From Promethearchaeati archaeon (lineage in GTDB: Archaea > Asgardarchaeota > Heimdallarchaeia > JABLTI01), in the NCBI GenBank assembly GCA_013166835.1, contig JABLTI010000009.1:1-47593 (forward strand): a stretch of DNA of 47,593 bases. The letters run 5' to 3'. The first letter of the stretch is position 1, and every line of letters begins with the position of its first letter. The notes beneath the pieces were generated by a model that was not told the origin of the DNA, did no database searches, and was given only the letters and a program-made list of their open reading frames with translations. The translations under genes and the position numbers were made by a program. Shown piece by piece: positions 1 through 9,676 of this stretch.

Positions 1-1068
1 ATTGGAAACTTATCCTACAAAACTCTATATCGTGCTATCAATGAGATTGGTTCTCATAAAGTATTAAATCTCTTGCAAAACCTGCGTGGTCAAGAAGGAT
101 TGCATAATTTGGATTTGGAAGACAAAGACATACAAGATCTCAATAATTGTGGAAGACAATATTTACTAAAACGGTTCAATCAAGGCAGCAAAGAAATAAG
201 TGATTCAATTAAAGTGAGTGAATTTCTACATAATCACGATTTATGTTATTTAACATCTGATAAGAAATACACTTTATATCTAAAAGACCCACGAACAATT
301 CTTAATCCCATGAAACTAGCAAAACATCTCATACTATTATCCGGAACATTCAGACCACTGAAACATTTCGCGAGTTTTCTCGGAGTACCAAATGCAAAGA
401 AGATTTCTGTGTTATCTGAAAAAATCGGGAAAAACAGGATAATTTTGACTACAAATGATTCTCAATTAACAATGAGATATTCAGAACGATCAAGAGAACG
501 ATTTCTATATTATTGCGATACCATATCAGAGTTATTGAAAGTTATACCAGGACATATTCTAGTCTTTACACCAAACTATGAATTAACTTCTGTTTTTGCG
601 AACCTATTAAAGACAAGGTATGAGGAACGTCCAAACCAACCAATTACTAAACTAATAAATGAAGTGAAAAGCAGTAAAACAAAGGCAACAATTGTCGCAC
701 CTGCTCGAGGGAAAATTTCAGAGGGGATTGAAATTGTACAAAATGAAAAATCCCTAATTTCTGCTGTAATTATTGTTGGCTTACCGTACCCACCTCCATC
801 GAGATCGTTAAAGGAAATCATAAAAGAATACAGTAAGATTTGGGGAGAAGAACAAGCTACAAATTATATGAATTACTTACAAGCAGTCGTAACAATGAGA
901 CAATGTTTAGGGAGAATGATTCGTTCAGAAAATGATATTGGAGCATGGATTATTTTAGACAATCGAATTTCGTATATGAATGTCTTCCCAAGAGCAATAG
1001 AATGCAAGAATTCTGCAAAAATGGTTGATCGCTTAAGCTTTTTCTTTAAAGAACACAATCTGTTATAA
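1..1068 (+). CDS. XPD/Rad3-like DNA helicase, C-terminal part (5' truncated by window)
   Basis: The reading frame is open from base 1, so the start lies outside the window; an in-frame TTG at 73 is not a credible start. It is the C-terminal half of a superfamily 2 helicase of the XPD/Rad3/DinG type, which unwinds DNA 5'-3' in repair. Visible motifs are LLSGTFRP near nt 335-355, ILVFTPNYE near 555-580, the motif V equivalent ARGKISEGIEI near 703-735, LPYPPPS near 780, and motif VI QCLGRMIRSENDIGAWI near 901-955 followed by ILDNR. The Walker A, iron-sulfur cluster cysteines and DEAH box expected of XPD would be upstream and cannot be checked. It is followed after about 100 nt by an unrelated surface-protein gene. 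Family assignment is firm; the exact paralogue is not. Confidence 0.88.
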   Translation: MGNLSYKTLYRAINEIGSHKVLNLLQNLRGQEGLHNLDLEDKDIQDLNNCGRQYLLKRFNQGSKEISDSIKVSEFLHNHDLCYLTSDKKYTLYLKDPRTILNPMKLAKHLILLSGTFRPLKHFASFLGVPNAKKISVLSEKIGKNRIILTTNDSQLTMRYSERSRERFLYYCDTISELLKVIPGHILVFTPNYELTSVFANLLKTRYEERPNQPITKLINEVKSSKTKATIVAPARGKISEGIEIVQNEKSLISAVIIVGLPYPPPSRSLKEIIKEYSKIWGEEQATNYMNYLQAVVTMRQCLGRMIRSENDIGAWIILDNRISYMNVFPRAIECKNSAKMVDRLSFFFKEHNLL

Positions 1069-1166
1069 TCATTTTTCCTCGTTGTGAATTATCCCCATTT
1101 AGAGCTTTTAAAACAAAATTCTCTGAGAATCAACTGAAAGCGAAATAGATTAGCTGAGGTTGTACA

Positions 1167-4100
1167 ATGAAAAAGAAAGCATTAGTAGTAATTGCATTAT
1201 ACTTTTCCTTAATGTTCATACATTTGATTAACTTCAACAACACTACAGAAGAAAGCGTTGAAGATATACAAGTAGTATTCCAAGACGGTAATTTTGAACA
1301 AACCATTGAAGTAATTAATACTATATCAAAAACTAAAGGAACTCAACCGATTAATCCAGTAATGCAACCTCTAGATTTAGTTTCTCCATCTTACACGAAT
1401 TTATCCATATCTGAAGGAGAACCAGTTTTAGAAGGAACCGAGATAACTCTCACAAGTTTAACCACATCATCAGGTCATGGAGTCTCCTCCGGAGAAGTTG
1501 ATTTCAAGGATTTAAAATTACTAGCAGTTGACAATGATACAACCACAAACACTATTTATTCAAACAAATTTGCTCTGAGAATTAATCTCCCTCAAACGAC
1601 GATAATCTATGGATTCCTCACAGATGTAACTCCTACAGTCAGAGAAGACATTAATTTTTACATAAGAAATACTTTAACAGGGTCTGACATACGAAATGGA
1701 GTTATCACAGGATATATTGCTAATAGTGCTCATGTAACAAATCAATTATTGCACGTTCCTTTCGAGTATTGTGGAGGAGGTGCACCCTTAACCTTAACTG
1801 AAAACACAGATTATTATTTCTTATTAGAGCCAACTATATCAACTTCTGATACTTTCTTTGAGTTAAGAGAATCTTCTGATGCACCTGATGACATGAAAAT
1901 CTATGAATGGTGGAGTGCGAGTTATGCAGAGATAATAACTGATGCTAATTTTTATTTAATTACCGATGTTAATATAATCTCAGAAGATAATTCTGTTGAC
2001 TTTAATGGTTATGCATCTGCAATATGGACAACAGTAGATCAAGGCAGCCACTCTTTTATCGCATGGTACAAAGGTTCAGTATTTAATGCTGAAAGTTTTG
2101 GTTCAGCTTTACGAACTATTATACCCTCAACGGAATTACTATTAGTGTCCATAGATTCCGTAGTAACTGAATATAATGATCCAACAATATTGCAATCAAC
2201 TGTTTTGATAGATGCTGGAACTCCAGCAGAAGGAAAAACTGTGACTTTCCTTGCAAGTCTTGATGGACAGAGCTGGATGACTATTGGATCTGCAGTGACG
2301 AATCTTTTTGGACAAGCAATATTAGTGCATCAATTTGTTTTGGACCCAGACTACTATATCTTACGGGCAAAAGTAAATGAATATTCGCTAGCAGATACAA
2401 CACTAGAAATTCAGGTAGAGGGTATTAGTTGGTTCAATATTGATTTTCTTGGTCAATATAGAAATAATCCCGGTGAACCCACATATACAAAACTAAGTGC
2501 AGTAATTCAAGTTAGAGATAATGATGATGATCCTGTATCCAGTTTGGATTTTGATTTATGGTACAAATTTGATGGTGTTTATGAAAGAATTCCTCATTAT
2601 TTCACAACAAATGGAACTGGGTTTGGAGTTCTAGACCAAGGAATAGAGGATTTGTTAGCTGGACACCATTTAGATACCCATTATTTTACACCTGCAGATT
2701 ATGAAAATGGATACATAGGTAATTCAGCTTATGGTGATTCCATAGTTGAGAAAGGAATTTTGGAAATAGAAATACTAGATTATTCTGTGAATTGGAATGA
2801 TGATGTGCCCCTTATTGCTAGGATTACTTCTTTGGATGAAGGATGGAATGGAATCATAGTTAGGTTTTCATATTTTGATAATTTGCAATGGGTACAAATA
2901 GGAGAAATAAATTCAAATACCACTGGGTATGCTCAATTCATTTGGAATCAAATACCATTAACTAATGGTAGTTATCTCCTCAAAGCAGAAGCTTTGGAAA
3001 GTTCTCAATTCAATTCTGTGGAAAAAACAGTTAATTTAGATGTTTCTAGAAGAAATCTTGTCATTTCTATTCTCTATGAGGGAGAACTCATTGGTAGTGG
3101 TGAAGAAATCGATTTAGAATACACAAGAACTATTAATTTGGTTTTTTATGTTGAGTTTGAAGATGGAACACCTGCTTCCGAAATTCTAATCGAAATAAAA
3201 GGAAGACAATTTGGTGATTTGTATTATGGTAATATTGGCTATACAACTACAAATGCCTCTGGTTATGCGTTATTCAATGATTATCATAATTTAACTTTGG
3301 TGGGTAAGCAATATCAATGTGTAGCAGAAATTGCCCAAACAAGTAGATATGAAGGATATGAGTTACACTTCAAAATAAATCTCATTAAATGTACACCAGT
3401 TATTTATTTTGAAAATCAACAAGGGGAAAAAGGCACTAACACAGAACTAATTGCAATGGTTAAGAATTTAGAAGGAAGACCATTGAGCTATGTTCATGTT
3501 CAATTCATAATTAATGGGGTTATATATGAAGGAATAAGTGATTGTTACGGATTTATTCGAGTAAATATTGCCCCCGAATTGTCTACAGGACAGTATGTAA
3601 TAAACTGTATAACTATCGAAGACGAAAGGTACAATTCTGTCCAAACGAGCGCGAACTTTTACTTATCAAAAGGATTACCATATTTCATCCTATTAGATGC
3701 TGCTGCAATACAAAATGGTTTCTTAACAATTAGAGCTCAAGCATTTGATTCATTAGGAAGACCCATTGCAAACCTCACTGTCAGGATATCATTTTACGGC
3801 TGGAGTGAATTACTTACAACAGATGCAAATGGGCTTATAGAATATACTTTTTCTGCTTTAGGATTCGATATTGGAAGTTATCTCTCAGTATTAGCTTTTG
3901 AAGGAAACGATGATTGGTATGATGTAACAACCACAGGGAATATATTGATCTACGAACAAGAATCAAATTTGGAGTTACTAACAACAGATATAGCAATTAC
4001 TTATGGAGAAGAAATTTACATCCAAGCTAAGCTTGAATCCTTACAAGGCCTACCTCTTGATAATAGAATTGTTAAATTCATCATTCTATTGGATGATGGC

Positions 4101-6275
4101 ACAATAATAGAACTTGGGCAAAATATTACCAATGTCTATGGACTAGTTACCTTCAGAACAACAATAATTCATGTTCCAGGTTCTTATGAAATCGGAGTTT
4201 CGTTTTCAGGAGCAGTTGACTTCGGACCTTCTGAACAATTCACATCATTTGTTATTCAGAAAGCACAAGTAGTAATAATTGGATCTGATTTTGATGCAAT
4301 TGTAAATTCAACTGCAACTTTTAGAATAATGCTATATGATATGTATGGTGCTCCCATTCAACAAGCAGAAATTTATCTGTTTATTTGGTATGGAAATAAT
4401 TGGGTAATTTTAGGAATATTTGCCACAAATCAATTAGGTTATGTTGATATTTCGATTGTTATTCCCTTCTCTTTAGGAGTACACACTCTTAAAGTAGAAT
4501 TCCAAGGGGATGATTTCTACAGCAGTGGTTTTCTTGGATTAGAAATGAATGTAATTGAAGCTCCTCCAAAGATACAACCAGACATTATTCTTAACTCAGA
4601 CGATCTAATTGTTGCTGATCATCAAGAAGTTTTCATAGAAATTACTGTGACAAATGCTGTAAGTGGTGCAGCTGTAACGATTTATGTTTTCATTAACAAC
4701 ATATACAATGATACAGTTACCATCATCAATGGTTACGGCTACTTTTCCTGGCAGCCAACAAAACTTGGGCAGTATAATATTACCTTCCTCTCAGTAGAGG
4801 ACACAGTCTACTTGATTTCATCTCAAGAAATAACAATACAAGTAGAGCAGAACATTCCTCCCGAATTAATTGGTTTTTCCTTAGATGATTATGTTTGTGA
4901 AGGAGAATCATTTGTAATAGAAGCTAATTTCTATGATGCATCTGGAATAAAATCAGTCTGGTTTATTGCAAATGGAACTCAATATGAGTTGGTTAAGGGT
5001 GAATCAATTTATACTACGACAATCTACATGCTTAGACAGGGAGTATACAATACTAGTCTAATTGCTGAAGATATGCAAGGATACCTTGCAATATATGATC
5101 TAGATCCATTGACAGTTTTTGAAAGAAAAACACAAGTTTTGAAATACCATTTCAGTAACGTTGTGTTAGAATTAGGACAAGAATTGAAATTTGAAGCCTT
5201 AATATATGCTGAAAATCCTCTAAGCCAAGTGTATTTCATAATTAATTCTACTGAGTATCAAATGAGCCTAAGTTACCAAATAGATGCTCATAGAAGTGTT
5301 TGGTTGATTAGTATTGATTCTTTAGATATTGGGAATTTTGAAATTAAGATAAAAATAGTCGAGGAATCGAGTAGTGTCTATTTTAAAACTATCTCAGAAA
5401 GATTATTAGTTATTCCAATAGCTCCTCAGCTATTAGCATATATTTGGCAAATAGAGAATGGGAAAAGTGATGATTTCATCTCCGGGAACATCACAATTGA
5501 TTCTTATTATCCATTAGCTCTTATTGAGGTTTGGATTGATGGGCAAAAATTCACAGTAACAATGATTGCTGATGGGGTTTACAATTTCTATGGATACGTC
5601 AGTCACACAAAAAGTCATGTTTTAACAATCAAAGTAACTGACATAATGGGAAGAATTCTTTCAGACGAAATCATGTTAGGTGGAGTATCTGGTTCTTCAG
5701 TTCTAACCATCTCTCTTGTAGTATCAGTGCTTGTTATTATTGGTTTAATTGCAGGAGCACTGTATTTGTCACTGCAACGCAAAAACCGAACTCAGAATAG
5801 TGTTTCCTCATCTGAGTTGGAGCTACCAGATATTAGCGATGAATTATTGGAAACATTCGATGATGAACCGCAATTACCTGATGAATCAGTGAATCAAACT
5901 AAGAAATCCAAATCACAAAACAAACGAAAAAAAGCAGTAATTCCTCCAATAACTTCTGTAGCAGATGATTTCCTAAATGAAACTTTAGAACCCGTTGCAA
6001 TTGAATCTACCCCTCAGCTAGAAGAAGTCAAAGAGTATATTGCGAAAGTAAAAAATGATGGTTTACTTCCGGATGAAAATGGTGAAATGAAGAAGACAAT
6101 CGATGATTTGTCAAGTTTATCTCCAGAAATCGACATTAGATTATTGCCAAAAGAAGAACAAATGAAGATTTTAGCTATAGAAGAGGAATCTGAATCGCTA
6201 AAGTCTACAGTAATAAGTCTTAAGGAAATCGCAGAGGAAATTGATCAAACGTTTAAACAGAAAGGCGGATGTTGA
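1167..6275 (+). CDS. Giant surface protein with Ig-like repeats, C-terminal membrane anchor and cytoplasmic tail
   Basis: A 1702-residue protein. Residues 5-24 are a hydrophobic signal peptide or anchor. Residues ~60-310 form an uncharacterised beta-rich domain. From ~residue 310 there are at least seven Ig-like modules of roughly 90-100 residues with the recurring pattern G.P..G..V.F....G.W...G...TN..G.A......L..G.Y.L.A. A single membrane helix at about 1508-1536 is followed by a lysine-rich stretch and an acidic, Glu-rich tail of about 165 residues that may be coiled. The topology is a long extracellular stalk with a substantial cytoplasmic domain. The ATG is preceded by a weak GAGG. It heads a run of four membrane-protein genes, the next starting 33 nt later. 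Repeats like these are common in archaeal S-layer and adhesion proteins; binding partner and function are unknown. Confidence 0.85.
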   Translation: MKKKALVVIALYFSLMFIHLINFNNTTEESVEDIQVVFQDGNFEQTIEVINTISKTKGTQPINPVMQPLDLVSPSYTNLSISEGEPVLEGTEITLTSLTTSSGHGVSSGEVDFKDLKLLAVDNDTTTNTIYSNKFALRINLPQTTIIYGFLTDVTPTVREDINFYIRNTLTGSDIRNGVITGYIANSAHVTNQLLHVPFEYCGGGAPLTLTENTDYYFLLEPTISTSDTFFELRESSDAPDDMKIYEWWSASYAEIITDANFYLITDVNIISEDNSVDFNGYASAIWTTVDQGSHSFIAWYKGSVFNAESFGSALRTIIPSTELLLVSIDSVVTEYNDPTILQSTVLIDAGTPAEGKTVTFLASLDGQSWMTIGSAVTNLFGQAILVHQFVLDPDYYILRAKVNEYSLADTTLEIQVEGISWFNIDFLGQYRNNPGEPTYTKLSAVIQVRDNDDDPVSSLDFDLWYKFDGVYERIPHYFTTNGTGFGVLDQGIEDLLAGHHLDTHYFTPADYENGYIGNSAYGDSIVEKGILEIEILDYSVNWNDDVPLIARITSLDEGWNGIIVRFSYFDNLQWVQIGEINSNTTGYAQFIWNQIPLTNGSYLLKAEALESSQFNSVEKTVNLDVSRRNLVISILYEGELIGSGEEIDLEYTRTINLVFYVEFEDGTPASEILIEIKGRQFGDLYYGNIGYTTTNASGYALFNDYHNLTLVGKQYQCVAEIAQTSRYEGYELHFKINLIKCTPVIYFENQQGEKGTNTELIAMVKNLEGRPLSYVHVQFIINGVIYEGISDCYGFIRVNIAPELSTGQYVINCITIEDERYNSVQTSANFYLSKGLPYFILLDAAAIQNGFLTIRAQAFDSLGRPIANLTVRISFYGWSELLTTDANGLIEYTFSALGFDIGSYLSVLAFEGNDDWYDVTTTGNILIYEQESNLELLTTDIAITYGEEIYIQAKLESLQGLPLDNRIVKFIILLDDGTIIELGQNITNVYGLVTFRTTIIHVPGSYEIGVSFSGAVDFGPSEQFTSFVIQKAQVVIIGSDFDAIVNSTATFRIMLYDMYGAPIQQAEIYLFIWYGNNWVILGIFATNQLGYVDISIVIPFSLGVHTLKVEFQGDDFYSSGFLGLEMNVIEAPPKIQPDIILNSDDLIVADHQEVFIEITVTNAVSGAAVTIYVFINNIYNDTVTIINGYGYFSWQPTKLGQYNITFLSVEDTVYLISSQEITIQVEQNIPPELIGFSLDDYVCEGESFVIEANFYDASGIKSVWFIANGTQYELVKGESIYTTTIYMLRQGVYNTSLIAEDMQGYLAIYDLDPLTVFERKTQVLKYHFSNVVLELGQELKFEALIYAENPLSQVYFIINSTEYQMSLSYQIDAHRSVWLISIDSLDIGNFEIKIKIVEESSSVYFKTISERLLVIPIAPQLLAYIWQIENGKSDDFISGNITIDSYYPLALIEVWIDGQKFTVTMIADGVYNFYGYVSHTKSHVLTIKVTDIMGRILSDEIMLGGVSGSSVLTISLVVSVLVIIGLIAGALYLSLQRKNRTQNSVSSSELELPDISDELLETFDDEPQLPDESVNQTKKSKSQNKRKKAVIPPITSVADDFLNETLEPVAIESTPQLEEVKEYIAKVKNDGLLPDENGEMKKTIDDLSSLSPEIDIRLLPKEEQMKILAIEEESESLKSTVISLKEIAEEIDQTFKQKGGC

Positions 6276-6308
6276 AAAATTCCAGATAAAAGGAAAGAAG
6301 AAAAAAAC

Positions 6309-7499
6309 TTGGCTTTTCGCTTTCTTAAGAAATCATTTGGAATTGTATTCTTATTAATTATTACACTTAATTTGTTCTTTGTATTTAATACCTCTGCATT
6401 TACAAACCAAACAGAACAAAGTAATTTGCTAAGGAATAGTACTCTACAAGAGTATAGTTTTAATGACATTGGAATTTTTACGAATTCATTGGTTTGGAAT
6501 GGTATAGGGACATTTGAATTATCAATGAACAAAACATTTGATCTTAGTAACATTGGTCCAGCATTCCTAATTATAGAGTTTACATCAGAAGGTGATCAGC
6601 CAGAAAGCCCTGGATATACTTTTGCTGGAGAATTTAATCTCCAATCTTTTGAGTCAACACTGAGTCGTTCAATAATTCCTATAGATGATGCTGAAGAAAT
6701 TAGACAATTTGCCCTTCCACTACAATCCGAAGGTCGAATCTACAGTAATAATCTAATCTTAAATGTAAGCTGCATAAATGAGTTGTCTAGTAGTGATTCC
6801 GGTACATTAACAATAAAAGAGACTTCGCGAATATTAATAGGAAATGCTCTCCTGTTAGATGCTTTTGGTCATTATACCGCACAAGTTTATCCGGAAAAAC
6901 AAAACGGGATGTCTTCTTTAAGCGGATTAAAATTACGAAGCTATATACCAATAACAATTGAAAATAATACTTTACTCGAAAAAAGTACCTGCGATCTTGA
7001 AATTACTTTACAAATTAAAGGGGAAGTAAGTGTTTCACTTACCTTTTTCGATTCTAGTGATACAACACATCCATTTGAAAAAAACGAAACATCAGAAAAT
7101 ACCTTTGATGCTGAAACTCAATTCTCTCCTACAATTGGTTCGAATTTTTATTCGATAGAATTCGTAATTTATAGTAATAATTTGTGGGGTTCAGATTTCA
7201 ACGTAACAATAACCAGTTGTATCATTGATTTTTCTGAATCACAAAATAGATTTGGCTTTAGTGATTTAGAAATTCCTTTCTTCCAATGGCCATCCATTCC
7301 TATTGTGGGAGTAATTATCCTTTTTCTTTGGATAATGCCCTATTCTGTTTTGAAATATCGTGAATGGAAAAAACTTCCAGGAGAGGTTGATATCAATATT
7401 CTTGATGATGAAGATATTAACATTCTAGATCCAGAAGGTTTGACAGCGGGAGACGACGATGATGACATCGAAGAAACGTTTGATTTTGAGGATGATTAG
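6309..7499 (+). CDS. Type I membrane protein with acidic cytoplasmic tail
   Basis: A 396-residue protein starting at TTG, preceded by a purine-rich GGAAAG ribosome-binding stretch. Residues ~8-32 form a signal peptide (FGIVFLLIITLNLFFVF). The ectodomain is Ser/Thr/Asn-rich with many N-x-S/T sites and looks beta-rich. One membrane helix (IPIVGVIILFLWIMPYSVL, ~335-355) is followed by a short, extremely acidic tail ending DDDDDIEETFDFEDD. No family is recognised. It lies between the Ig-repeat protein and another membrane protein with gaps of 33 and 2 nt, so the four proteins are probably co-expressed and may form one envelope complex. The acidic tail resembles that of the upstream giant protein, suggesting both present a charged face to the cytoplasm. 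Confidence 0.75.
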   Translation: MAFRFLKKSFGIVFLLIITLNLFFVFNTSAFTNQTEQSNLLRNSTLQEYSFNDIGIFTNSLVWNGIGTFELSMNKTFDLSNIGPAFLIIEFTSEGDQPESPGYTFAGEFNLQSFESTLSRSIIPIDDAEEIRQFALPLQSEGRIYSNNLILNVSCINELSSSDSGTLTIKETSRILIGNALLLDAFGHYTAQVYPEKQNGMSSLSGLKLRSYIPITIENNTLLEKSTCDLEITLQIKGEVSVSLTFFDSSDTTHPFEKNETSENTFDAETQFSPTIGSNFYSIEFVIYSNNLWGSDFNVTITSCIIDFSESQNRFGFSDLEIPFFQWPSIPIVGVIILFLWIMPYSVLKYREWKKLPGEVDINILDDEDINILDPEGLTAGDDDDDIEETFDFEDD

Positions 7500-7501
7500 A
7501 T

Positions 7502-8296
7502 ATGAGTAATGAACAAACAACTGTGATAGAAAACCCAAATCCTTCAACAGAAATTGGTAGTGGACTATCAAATAATAAATTAAAAGCTAAACTTGGAAAA
7601 GCAATTGCACTGTTAAAACCAACGATATTTAATTCCGTTATTACATTTATCGTATTTGTTATTGTATTAGCAATAACAAAGCTCCTTGGAACAACCATAG
7701 GTGTTACTCTTGGAACTTATATTCTTGCTTCATTATTATTGCAACCGATTTTTGAGGAAAGAGTAGGTAGGAAGTTAACTAGCTTCGGTTTCGGGAAAGC
7801 TAAAAATAAAACTTCACTAATTAGTAGCAATAATCAATCTATAATATTATTTACGAAGAAAAATCACCTTATTGGAATTTCTCTGCTAAGAGTAGAGTGG
7901 ATAACAAATTTTGTTAATCTCAGTTCGATTTGGGATTTCCTACAAGAAGAGGGAATACAAATACAGGATTGTCGTGAAGGATGCTTCTTTGTTATCCGAA
8001 AAATAACTGACGCAAAGAAATCAAGTGATTTACAAGAACAAGCTACGAAACTCGTTAAGGAAATTGAAAGAACAATCCTCTTAATGAAAAAGAAGTTCGA
8101 TATAGATTTTGAAAATCTGAATTTACATCTCGTGAAAGGTCAAGATAGAATCCTCTTGATATTGAACATTGGTTTAGAACCAGAGAGATTTGATACTTTT
8201 CCAGATATTTCCGAAGAAGAATTTGATTATATCAAAAACTCAACTTTGGAAAAACAAAAACAATCATTGGAGGAAAAACAGCTTCTTAGGGCTTAA
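7502..8296 (+). CDS. Two-helix membrane protein with C-terminal soluble domain
   Basis: A 264-residue protein starting 2 nt after the previous stop. A polar N-terminus (1-40) leads into two adjacent hydrophobic segments at ~41-62 and ~65-85, separated by a short Thr/Gly turn. The remainder is a mixed alpha/beta cytoplasmic domain (~95-264) containing SIIFLFTKKNHLIGIS-like strands and a charged helix pair near 180-205. No catalytic motif is evident and I do not recognise the family. The tight spacing supports translational coupling within the surface-protein operon. It could be a cytoplasmic adaptor for the two large ectodomain proteins; that is inference from position only. Confidence 0.7.
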   Translation: MSNEQTTVIENPNPSTEIGSGLSNNKLKAKLGKAIALLKPTIFNSVITFIVFVIVLAITKLLGTTIGVTLGTYILASLLLQPIFEERVGRKLTSFGFGKAKNKTSLISSNNQSIILFTKKNHLIGISLLRVEWITNFVNLSSIWDFLQEEGIQIQDCREGCFFVIRKITDAKKSSDLQEQATKLVKEIERTILLMKKKFDIDFENLNLHLVKGQDRILLILNIGLEPERFDTFPDISEEEFDYIKNSTLEKQKQSLEEKQLLRA

Positions 8297-8319
8297 TTTG
8301 AAACAAAAGGTGTTGAAAT

Positions 8320-8991
8320 ATGGTTGAAACATTTAATCTAGAAGTATTGTATAAATCAATAGAACTAATACTATTATTTTGGTTGCTTGGATTACTCTTT
8401 AAGTGGGTACTAACATTTATTTTCGGAGAGAAAGGTGCCCGAGTTATCGGTTTCCTTGGATACACAGTTAATTTCTACTTGAAGAAATTTGTCTTAACAA
8501 AGATCTTTAAGATCGAAGTTCATGAATGTGATCCGTTTAGATTAAAATTCACTCACGAAGAAACAAATCGTTGGGACATTTTGTTTACCTCATTAGTACT
8601 TGTTCCAATGGGAATTGGTTTACTGTTAGGATCACTAATAGGTGCTGTTGGATTAATACTAGAAAGTAACCTCGTTTTATTATCTTCTTTTCTCTACATC
8701 TTTGGCTTTTTGATTGCTGTTAATTCTGTTCCTTCCTTTCAGGATATAAAGGAATTAAGTGGTTGTTCTGTAAGATCAATTGTAATTTGGTTTGTAATTG
8801 CAACTGTTCTCTGTGCTATTCTTGCTTCAGTGCTAGTTCCTTTCTTAAATTCATTAGGAGTAATTATTGCAGTTTTAACAGGAATACTAACTACAACACT
8901 ACTCACATTTTTCATTCCAGGATTATCTGATAAAATGTCTTCCGAGAAAAGTGCTTCATTAATTGGTGGAACAGTGGATTTAGATGGATAA
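8320..8991 (+). CDS. Polytopic membrane protein, last of the surface cluster
   Basis: A 223-residue hydrophobic protein with about five predicted membrane helices: ~10-33, ~85-110, ~112-132, ~150-172 and ~178-198. Between the first and second helices is a ~45-residue basic/amphipathic loop containing KIEVHECDPFRLKF. There are no recognisable transporter or enzyme signatures. The start ATG follows GGTGTTG-type spacing 23 nt after the previous gene. Its last codons overlap the RadB-like ATPase gene by 8 nt, an unusual coupling of a membrane protein to a DNA-repair-type ATPase. Function unknown. Confidence 0.7.
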   Translation: MVETFNLEVLYKSIELILLFWLLGLLFKWVLTFIFGEKGARVIGFLGYTVNFYLKKFVLTKIFKIEVHECDPFRLKFTHEETNRWDILFTSLVLVPMGIGLLLGSLIGAVGLILESNLVLLSSFLYIFGFLIAVNSVPSFQDIKELSGCSVRSIVIWFVIATVLCAILASVLVPFLNSLGVIIAVLTGILTTTLLTFFIPGLSDKMSSEKSASLIGGTVDLDG

Positions 8992-9670
8992 TGGAAATTT
9001 AATTTCTGTAAGAGAATCAAATACAGAATTTATTTGCAAAGGAAAAGTATTGCATCTATATGGTCCACCAAAAAGTGGAAAATCAACTCTTTCAGCAACT
9101 ATAGCTTTTGAACTAGCTAAGCATGACTTACAAGTGAGTATTATCTCAACAGAACGTCCCATTGAAATCAGAATGCAATCTATGATTGAAGCTAAAGGTG
9201 GATATACTCGAGAATTATTGGAAACAATATCAACAACTGATATCTTTACTTTTGATGATTTAATTCATACACTAATTCATGATTTACCTTCTATAGAGTT
9301 AGAAATGGATATGATTATTATTGATTCACTCACATCGGCTTATCGACCACATGCTGATCCCATAAATTTGACGTTACTAAGAAAAGCTCTCTCGACTCTA
9401 CAATCACTTGCTATTAACAGAAATATTGCTGTCATGTATACAAATCAGGTATCGTCAACTATGAAATCTAATAATGATTTTCGACCCGTAGCTTCTGCAT
9501 CAACAAGGAGTTATAGTGACATTACTATAAGACTCACTCGAAAAAGTAATGAAAGCACAGAAATTACCTTTGAAGATTTAAATGGAGAAGAATTGGAAGT
9601 TTTGGAACCCTTTACTATCACTGCATTAGGTATCGAAGAATTCGAACAATTATTTCAGGTTCTCGAGTAA
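8984..9670 (+). CDS. RadB-like RecA-superfamily ATPase
   Basis: A 228-residue single-domain RecA/KaiC-fold ATPase. Walker A is GPPKSGKST at about residues 27-35. Walker B is MDMIIIDS near 107-114, followed by SAYRPHADPINLTLLRKALSTL, then NIAVMYTNQV near 150, the equivalent of the RecA-fold sensor region in RadA/RadB. The length matches archaeal RadB (about 220-235 residues), a recombination mediator lacking the N-terminal HhH domain of RadA. A RadB role fits the neighbouring XPD-like helicase and Hef. However, the ATG overlaps the preceding membrane-protein gene by 8 nt, so a KaiC-like signalling ATPase serving the surface operon is an alternative. Confidence 0.75.
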   Translation: MDNGNLISVRESNTEFICKGKVLHLYGPPKSGKSTLSATIAFELAKHDLQVSIISTERPIEIRMQSMIEAKGGYTRELLETISTTDIFTFDDLIHTLIHDLPSIELEMDMIIIDSLTSAYRPHADPINLTLLRKALSTLQSLAINRNIAVMYTNQVSSTMKSNNDFRPVASASTRSYSDITIRLTRKSNESTEITFEDLNGEELEVLEPFTITALGIEEFEQLFQVLE

Positions 9671-9676
9671 AATTAG

